Origin: Choristoneura fumiferana
Taxonomy: Eukaryota; Arthropoda; Insecta; Lepidoptera; Tortricidae
NCBI RefSeq assembly: GCF_025370935.1
Contig: NC_133499.1
Location: 6,164,234-6,228,233, forward strand
DNA length: 64,000 bases
Direction of reading: 5' to 3'
The notes under the pieces are model-generated. The model was not told where the DNA came from. It saw nothing but the letters and a program-made list of their open reading frames with translations, and did no database searches. The translations under genes were made by a program, and so were the position numbers. Shown piece by piece: positions 57,283 to 64,000 of this stretch. Each line of letters begins with the position of its first letter. Positions within the stretch are counted from its first letter, which is position 1.

Positions 57283-57580
57283 GCCGTGGTGGCCTAGTGG
57301 TTTGACCTATCGCCTCTCAAGCAGAGGGTCGTGGGTTCAAACCCCGGCTCGCACCTGAGTTTTTCGAAATTCATGTGCTGAATTACATTTGAAATTTACC
57401 ACGAGCTTTGCGGTGAAGGAAAACATCGTGAGGAAACCTGCACAAATCTGCGAAGCAATTCAATGGTGTGTGTGAAGTTCCCAATCCGCACTGGGCCCGC
57501 GTGGGAACTATGGCCCAAGCCCTCTTGTTCTGAGAGGAGGCCTGTGCCCAGCAGTGGGACGTATATAGGCTGGGATGATG
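57283..57580 (+). mobile_element. SINE-A copy
   Basis: A complete copy from GCCGTGGTGGCCTAGTGG to CAGCAGTGGGACGTATATAG and GCTGGGATGATG. Confidence 0.88.
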
Positions 57581-57707
57581 AAATAAAAACCAGCAAAATG
57601 ACTAAATGCCTAGGACGGCATATTTACATTTATACAATTACCACACAGCGGTACCCCAACGGCGTGTCTGTTCAAACACCTACTTGGATAATTTTAAAAT
57701 TCATAGA

Positions 57708-58085
57708 TCATCATCATCATCATTTGCCAGAAGACGTCCAAGGCTGAACAAAGGCCTCCCCCTTAGATTAGAACGCCACAATGAACGACAACTCGCCACT
57801 TGCATCCACCGGCCCGCAACACACGATGTCGTCAGTCCACCTAGTGGGAGGCCTGCCAACGCTTCCTCTTCCGGTTCGTGGTCGCCACTCGAGGACTTTT
57901 CTCCCCCAACGGATACCTATCTGTTTTTCGAGCGATGTGGCCCGCCCATTGCCTTTTCAACTTGCATTTTTTTCCAGCTATCTCGGTGACTTTAGTTCTT
58001 CGTCGAATTCCCGTATTCCGGATTCTATCGCGCAAAGAAACTCCAAGCATAACTCTCTCCATAGCTCGTAGCGTGACTCTCACAA
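57708..58085 (-). mobile_element. RTE-clade LINE 3' fragment
   Basis: On - it encodes MRVTLRAMERVMLGVSLRDR, NTGIRRRTKVTEIAGKKCKL and WAGHIARKTDR, then RRGRPPTRWTDD-like sequence with frame changes, ending with a (GAT)n tail at 57708-57722. It is the same subfamily as 42640-43018. Confidence 0.8.
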
Positions 58086-58605
58086 TTCATCAATAAATAG
58101 GGAAACTCGGTGACATTTTTGAGTCTAACATTATGCTAGCGTGATCGGTGTCGCCGCCGCGCGCCAACGTCCCGCCGTTGTCGACTCGCATCGATGAAGG
58201 GTCGGATGGTGGCGACGAGGAAGCCTTTACGACGCCGCACAGTGGTTCCGCGCGTAAAGAGTGGCGGTCATAGGGTTTCGTTAAGGTAATGACTGAAGTT
58301 ATCAATACTTATTATTGTAATATAATTTTTTTCATAATAACGTCATAGGTAATGAAAAGAAAAAAAGACAAATTTATTATTAAAAATCTGATTTTATTCG
58401 AAAAAAATATTCATTTATTATACTTGAAAAAAAAACTATAGAAAATTTATTGAATAAAAAATCAAGAAAATTACAAAAATACACAAACACACAACAAACA
58501 GGAATCACTAAATTTATAGTCAAAATTCCATATACGGGACTTATCACGCTCGCACGTTACAGTTGCCCTGGTCACGAGTAGACTAATTAATTAATTTAGT
58601 ATCTT
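58086..58605 (+). other. Unassigned; GC-richer block at 58140-58270
   Basis: The block has many CpGs (CGCCGCCGCGCGCCAACG) and a 71-codon open frame on - (58305-58090), but no known domain. The rest is AT-rich with A runs. Confidence 0.4.
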
Positions 58606-59799
58606 CATACCTTGTATAGTGAAGATACACTAAATTTATGTCAAAAAAATACATACTAAAATACAAGAAAAGAATTTGAACGTAATAACTAATTAAGCTA
58701 AATATTTACATTTTCAAAATAAAAATACACACACCATTAACCAAAACCGGAATCACTTAATTTATGTCAAAAAAATACATACTAAAATACAAGCTAAGAA
58801 TTGGAACGTAATAACTAATTAAGCTAAATATTTACATTTTCAAAATAAAAATAAAGTAAATACTGTAGGAATTAGGCTGTATACCGCTGGCAGGTGGTAA
58901 AAATGACCACCTGGCAGGTTAGATTAACCTAGTTTTGTATAAAGGGATAGGTTTTTTTATATTGTGTTTCTAGAATATAACTTTTAAACAGATTGACAGC
59001 GGTATACATGCCGGAGGGCAGATTGCTCCGATAGCCTAAGCGGCTGGTGCTATTCTATGTAAATGTATTTTTAAGTTCTGAAATAGGTAAACAAACCGGA
59101 ATCTCTAAATTTATGTCAAAAATACATACTAAATAACAAGAAAATAATTGGAACTTAATAACTAATTAACCTAAATATTTACATTTTCAAATAAAAATTA
59201 ATTAAATATAAATGAATGAATTTTAGATTAACCTAGTTTTGTATAAAGGGATAGGTTTTTTTTATATTGTGTTTCTAGAATATAACTTTAAAACAGATTG
59301 ACAGCGGTATACATGCCGGAGGGCTAGGGATTGCAGTACCGGTACTGAAACCGAATTTCTATTTCCCGGTACTGGATCTACTCCAGTACCGGGAAATACC
59401 GGGAAATTCGATACTTTCGGTACTAGAGGAAAATGTGTTAAAATGCTTGTTATGCGTTAAATAAAACGTAGGAAATAGTTTTAAAGAAGTTTAATAAATA
59501 AAATATGAATCACTGAAATTACTCTCCCTCTGTAATTCAATTATTGAGCATCTTCAACCCTTGCTTGACTCAAAGCGCGACCTTACTTATGCATCCCAAC
59601 CCAATCCCGATACCGGAATAGCGCTTCGCAATAGCAAAGCAGTCCTCCAGCGAAGTGTGCGGTACTTTGCCAATACCAGTACTACTGGTCTATTGTCGTC
59701 GCACCATTCAATTTTGTGCAGATAAGGGAAATATTAGCGGTGTTTATAAAGGTATCAAGCGGTTCTTGGCCCTTGGCTTTGGTCATTAAAACGATAGCC

Positions 59800-60615
59800 C
59801 TCTTAAAGACGCGGATGGCTCTGTTATTACAGACAGTCAAAAACAACGGGACCGCTGGGTCGAGCATTATGTAGATCTCTTCTCTCAGCCTGTATTCCTG
59901 CATCAGGAAGCAGTGCAAAGCATGCTCAAACTGGACAAATGGACAGAGTTAGACGACCTGCTGTCTATAGAGCTACTGTCAATCAGCTCAAGTGCGGAAA
60001 GAGTCCTGGCGGTGACGGCACCCAAGCCGGAGTAATTAAACTCCAGTGCATCAGACCAATCATGCACAATCTTCTGTGTAAATGCTGGGAGGAAGGAAGT
60101 ACCTCAGGACATATGCGACGCTAACTCCGTCACCTTATACAAAAGGAAAGGTGACCGCGACGACTGCAACTGCTACCGCGCTATTGCCTTTTTAAGCATA
60201 GTTGGTAAACTTTTTGGTCGAGTAGTTTTGTGTAAAATCCAAAAGCTTGCAGAGCGCATCTATCCTGAGGCGCAGTGTGGTATTCGCTCCCAGCGATCCA
60301 CAGTAGATATGATCTTTATACTTCTTCAGTTACAGGAGAAGTGTAGGGAGCAGAACACCCCTCTCTACTCAACAAAGCGTTCGATACAGTAAGCAGGGAA
60401 GGTTTATTCTGCGCTCGAGAGCATTGGGTGTCCGCCAAACTTCTAAGCCTGGTGGTAAAGTCATTTCACGAAGGCATAAAGGGCGTTGTAGATTACAACG
60501 GCAACACATCGGAGCCGTTTGATGTTCGCAGAGGTGTGCGTCAGGGCTGCGTTCTGGCTCCTACCCTGTTCGAAATATATTTCGCACTAATATTGGGTAC
60601 AAACAGCTTTCGGTG
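59800..60615 (+). pseudogene. LINE reverse transcriptase remnant 1 inside the hAT-like element
   Basis: Pieces in several frames read DRWVEHYVDLFSQP, VNQLKCGKSPGGDGTQAGVI, NCYRAIAFLSIVGKLFGRVV, TKAFDTVSREGL and GVRQGCVLAPTLFEIYF. These are RT blocks of a non-LTR element with GCVLAPTLF. The catalytic YADD block is missing because the copy ends near 60615. Confidence 0.75.
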
Positions 60616-60779
60616 ACACCGAACGGAGTATTCATCTGCACACAAGGGGCGACGGAAAGATGTAAATATCTCTCGCCTCAAATCAAAAAAAACATCGTGT
60701 GGATTTACAGCATTTGCAGCTTGATAAAGGTTAAAAATATTAAAATTATTATATATTTTTGTATTATACATTGGAAAGA

Positions 60780-62105
60780 AGGCATACTAATTAAGCTGTC
60801 CAAAAAGGGGACTTGTCCAGTGCTCAAATTGGAGAGGGATAAACCTACTGCCTATGGTCTCCAAGGTTCTCTGCAAGATACTGCTACACAGAATGACGAG
60901 TGCTGTCGATTGTACGCTGAGGGCGACAGGGTGGATTTAGAGCAGGGCGGTCTTGCATTGATCAAATCAACGTTTTACGCATGATTTTGGAGCAGTGCAA
61001 TGAAAATGCGTAGTGAATTTTTCACTTTGTTCGTAGACTTCGAAAACGCGTTCGACAGGGTCAAGTGGACAAGTATTTGGCATGCGCTAAAAAGAAGGGG
61101 TATACCAGTTAAAATCATAAAAATTATCCAAAATCTTAATACGGGCTCCTCTTGCCGAGTCATGCATAAGGGACAATTGTCAGACCAGGTACCGGTCACG
61201 GCGGGTGTGAAGCAGGGTTGTTTGTTGTCGCCATTGCTTTTCCTCATTGTCTTGGATGACGTGATGCGCAAGGTAACAGTTTAGAGAGGAGAGGATTGCC
61301 TTGGGTAGATGAGGGGGCCTCGAAGACATAGACTTTGCAGATGATTTTTGTTTATTCGCAACATCACGAGAGCGTATGCAATCCAAGACCAACGACCTCT
61401 CCGAATACGCTGCAAGAGAGGGCTTGCGCATAAACTGTGAGAAGACGAAGGACATGCGGCTTAACACCTTGGATGCGGTGCCGATATACATTAACGGCGG
61501 GGCAGTTGAGCAAGTTGGCCAATTCGCATATCTAGGAAGTGTGGTCGACCGACCGGGGGAACGGATAGCGATGTTGAGGCGCGCATCAACAGGCGCGGGC
61601 GGCGTACGCGCAACTCAAACCTGTGTGGACATCCACCGTAATAACTCGACGCACTAAGATCAGAGTGTTTAACTCCAACGTCAAGTCAGTCCTATTGTAC
61701 GGATGCGAGACATGGTTCGTAAGGAAGGATATCACCGATCGTTTACAGGTGTTTGTTAAAAATGCCTGAGGCGTATCCTTGGATTTTTTGGGCTCGAACT
61801 ATCTCAAATGCAAGACTGTGGCAAATGACTGACCAGAAGCCAGTAAGCCGAGAAGTTATGACAAGGAAATGGCGATGGATTGGACACACGCTTCGGGGGT
61901 CGAATGATCACCTGCCCAAGCAGGGTCTCCGTTGCAATCTACTGGCAGAAGACGGCCAGGACGTCCTCGGACCACGTGGAGGCGTATCAGTTGAGAAGGA
62001 GGCTGGCTCAATTGGTCTCGGCTGGGAAGAGCTGGAAGAAGCCGCGCAAGATCGAGAGCCAAATGGAAAAGTCTTCTACGAGCCCTATGTCCCTAGTGAG
62101 GGATA
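60780..62105 (+). pseudogene. LINE reverse transcriptase remnant 2 inside the hAT-like element
   Basis: A different LINE: FFTLFVDFENAFDRVKW, GVKQGCLLSPLLFLIVLDDV, then the FADD block (IDFADDFCLFATS), GQFAYLGSVVDRPG, SVLLYGCETWFVRKDI, KWRWIGHTLRGSNDH and WEELEEAAQDRE. Frame changes and stops break it. It ends with (CAT)n at 62115-62130. Confidence 0.78.
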
Positions 62106-63080
62106 ACAGGATCACATCATCATCATCATCATATATTTTTTGTAGTACCGGAATTCCGGGAAATGAGTTTCGTTTCCCGGTACTGAGGGCGATGAAATTT
62201 CCCGGGAATTCCCGGGAATTTCAGTACCGGGAAATTCCCGGGAGCAATCCCTACGGAGGGCAGATTGCTCCCGATAGCCTAAGCGGCTGGTGTCTATTCT
62301 ATGTAAATGTATTTTTAAGTTCTGAAATAGGTAAACAACCGGAATCACTAATTTAATGTCAAAAAAATACAATACTAAAATACAAGAAAATAATTGGAAC
62401 TTAATAACTAATTAACCTAAATATTACATTTTCATAATAAAAATTAATTAATATAAATGAATGAATTTTAGATTAACCTAGTTTTGTATAAAGGGAATAG
62501 GTTTTTTTTATATTGTGTTTCTAGAATATAACTTTAAAACAGATTGACAGCGGTATACATGTCGGAGGGCAGATTGCTCCGATAGCCTAAGCGGCTGGTG
62601 CTATTCTATGTAAATGTATTTTTAAGTTCTGAAATAGGTAAACAAAACCGGAATCACTAAATTTATGTCAAAAAATACATACTAAAATACAGGAAAATAA
62701 TTGGAACTTAATAACTAATTAACCTAAATATTTACATTTTCATAATAAAAATTAATTAAATATAATGAATGAATTTTAGATTAACCTAGTTTTGTATAAA
62801 GGGATAGGTTTTTTTATATTGTGTTTCTAGAATATAAGTTAAAACAGATTGACAGCGGTATACATGCCGGAGGGCAGATTGCTCCCGATAGCCTAAGCGG
62901 CTGGTGCTATTCTATGTAAATGTTTTTTAAGTTCTGAAATAGGTAATCAAAACCGGAATCACTAAATTTATGTCAAAAAATACATACTAAATACAAGAAA
63001 ATAATTGGAACTTAATAACTAATTAACCTAAATATTTACATTTTCATAATAAAAATAAATTAAATATAAATGAATGAATT

Positions 63081-63449
63081 GACCCTCGTATTAAGTTTAT
63101 GATCTAGGCATGTAACTCGCCCGAGCTATTTCGAGGCTCCGTTTTATTTGTTGTTCGGCCGTACGGCCTCTCGAGGCTGTCCCCGAGAGGCTTGCTTTCG
63201 TCGCCTGCGAAAATAAATATTTTTTAGTAACATTGACATCTATGTACCGTAGTATCTATGTATCTATGTACGCCACTAGACTGACTGTTTGGCACAAAAC
63301 GCGCGACGCATCAATCATCAATATTACTTTGACACAACCCCTGTCCAGTGACAGCTGGGGAACGATTTGCCTCCACCAATCCGTGCACTGAAGTCAAAAC
63401 ATAATTTTAAAACAAAATGTAAAAATTACTTTCTGGCACTGGATACAAT
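63081..63449 (+). other. Unassigned sequence after the satellite
   Basis: A short inverted stretch lies at 63170-63200 (CCTCTCGAGGC, CCCCGAGAGGC). ATCTATGTA is repeated at 63238-63272. No gene was seen. Confidence 0.4.
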
Positions 63450-63722
63450 TTGAACCCGCTCAGCTCCAAAACCCCGAGAGCTTTCAGCTCGAACTTCAAA
63501 ACCTATCAGCAGCTCAACAGACAGATCTCAAAGTCTCTGAAGCGCGATGTACGCCAATTTAATACTACCAGTATTGAAGAGGCTATTGAGCGTAACAGGG
63601 GCCCTAAGGTATTTAGCAGGGATCTGACTGTTGGTCAAAGCCGGTTGATGAAGCCCAAGACCGACGACGGCAGAATCGTTTCATCCAAACCTGAGCTGTT
63701 GGAGGAAGTTGAAAGGTTTTAA
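63450..63722 (+). mobile_element. RTE-type LINE ORF fragment (before the RT core)
   Basis: The open frame encodes SLKRDVRQFNTTSIEEAIER, NRGPKVFSRDLTVGQSRL and DGRIVSSKPELLEEVERF, then TAA. This is the stretch between endonuclease and RT of RTE-like elements. It is cut at its 3' side, unlike the other copies, which are 5'-truncated. Confidence 0.75.
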
Positions 63723-63738
63723 TTAATAAACTTACTAC

Positions 63739-63915
63739 TTGGCGAGGCGGGGCGGTGGCGGCGAGGGCGGGGTGGCGGGGTGGCGGAGCGTGGGCGGCGC
63801 GGCGGTTTAGCGGAGGCGCGGCCAGGGCTGCGCGGCGGGGGCGGGCGGGGCGGGGGCGGGCTGGCGAGCCGTGAGCTGCGAGCAGGGGCGGCGCGGCCGG
63901 CAGCTGGGGGGCCAA
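63739..63915 (+). repeat. Very G-rich tract
   Basis: About 175 bases are almost free of A and T, with repeated GGCGGGG, GGGGGCGGGCGGGG and GGGGGCGGG words. It is a strong candidate for G-quadruplex formation on the + strand. Open frames here result from composition only. Confidence 0.8.
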
Positions 63916-64000
63916 TCCACGAAAATTCAATAATGGCGAATATATGCTAATAATAAATTCACTACCACGGCTGCGTCCTTTTTAATTTTTAATACAAGCT

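Larger units (their letters stand above)
59325..62253. mobile_element. hAT-like element with 8-bp target duplication CGGAGGGC
   Basis: TAGGGATTGC at the left is inverted at the right (GCAATCCCTA). The subterminal parts are rich in CAGTACCGG and CCGGGAAATT words at both ends. CGGAGGGC occurs at 59317-59324 and 62254-62261, and only once in uninterrupted satellite units. The 8-bp duplication and TAGGG-type end fit hAT. No hAT transposase is visible; the interior holds LINE remnants. Confidence 0.85.
58606..63080 (+). repeat. Satellite array, unit about 305 bases, split by a hAT-like element
   Basis: Each unit has GGAATCACTAAATTTATGTC, GGAACTTAATAACTAATTAA, TTAGATTAACCTAGTTTTG, TGTTTCTAGAATATAAC, GACAGCGGTATACATGCCGG, GATAGCCTAAGCGGCTGG and TTTTAAGTTCTGAAATAGG. 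Units start near 58748, 59097, 62339, 62648 and 62953; the last two spacings are 309 and 305. The array is interrupted at 59325-62253. Confidence 0.88.

Noticed and set aside
58090..58305. A 71-codon ORF in a GC-richer block as a host exon
   Set aside because: No domain, no convincing splice pair and no neighbour; kept only as unassigned sequence.
58606..63080. CRISPR-like or coding array
   Set aside because: Units are directly tandem, about 305 bases long, without spacers, in a eukaryotic repeat context.
63613..63930. A 105-codon alanine/proline-rich ORF on the - strand
   Set aside because: It results from the G-rich composition and antisense reading of the RTE fragment.

Overview
The window looks like lepidopteran (moth or butterfly) nuclear DNA. 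The evidence is AT-rich sequence, short exons with GT/AG introns, an insect-type ABCC transporter, and dense interspersed repeats: tRNA-headed SINEs whose 3' ends read CAGCAGTGGGACGT...GGCTGGGATGATG, RTE, CR1 and Jockey-type LINE pieces, Ty3/Gypsy and BEL/Pao elements, hAT/Harbinger/mariner-like MITEs and hairpin foldbacks. The species cannot be named from sequence alone.

Two runs of exactly 100 N (33546-33645 and 45235-45334) split the window into three contigs. Contig 1 (1-33545) holds eleven exons of the 3' part of an ABCC (MRP4-like) gene on the + strand, from the last transmembrane helices through the complete second nucleotide-binding domain to a stop at 23127 (457 codons, one unbroken frame). 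Its introns are packed with transposons. From 23 to 33.5 kb there is no host gene, only repeats: a layered set of DNA transposons at 26.8-28.9 kb and an RTE reverse-transcriptase fragment at 32.2-33.2 kb.

Contig 2 (33646-45234) carries four ABCC exons on the - strand. Two are identical, base for base, to exons 1 and 2 of contig 1; the other two encode the part of the protein just upstream. About 1.9 kb is shared between the contigs in inverted orientation. Reverse-complementing contig 2 and placing it to the left of contig 1 would give one continuous gene, so a scaffolding inversion or a retained second haplotype is the simplest reading; a real inverted duplication is the alternative. Contig 2 also holds a nearly intact Ty3/Gypsy element (36654-41530, TSD TTGTA) inside a 92-bp minisatellite.

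Contig 3 (45335-64000) begins with unassigned sequence, then a BEL/Pao element (45851-52380) whose 5' LTR lacks its upstream part and is preceded by poly(A). It continues with an RTE fragment that overlaps the end of contig 1, a degenerate array of about 120-bp units, a 130-bp tandem repeat, more SINE and RTE copies, and a 305-bp satellite array (58.6-63.1 kb) split by a 2.9-kb hAT-like element with a perfect 8-bp target duplication. It ends with an RTE fragment and a very G-rich tract.

The only host gene with good support is the ABCC transporter. No new enzymatic or defence system was found. The most useful observations concern contig order, the unusual C-terminal insertion of the transporter, hairpins next to two of its splice donors, and several clean nested insertions with target-site duplications.
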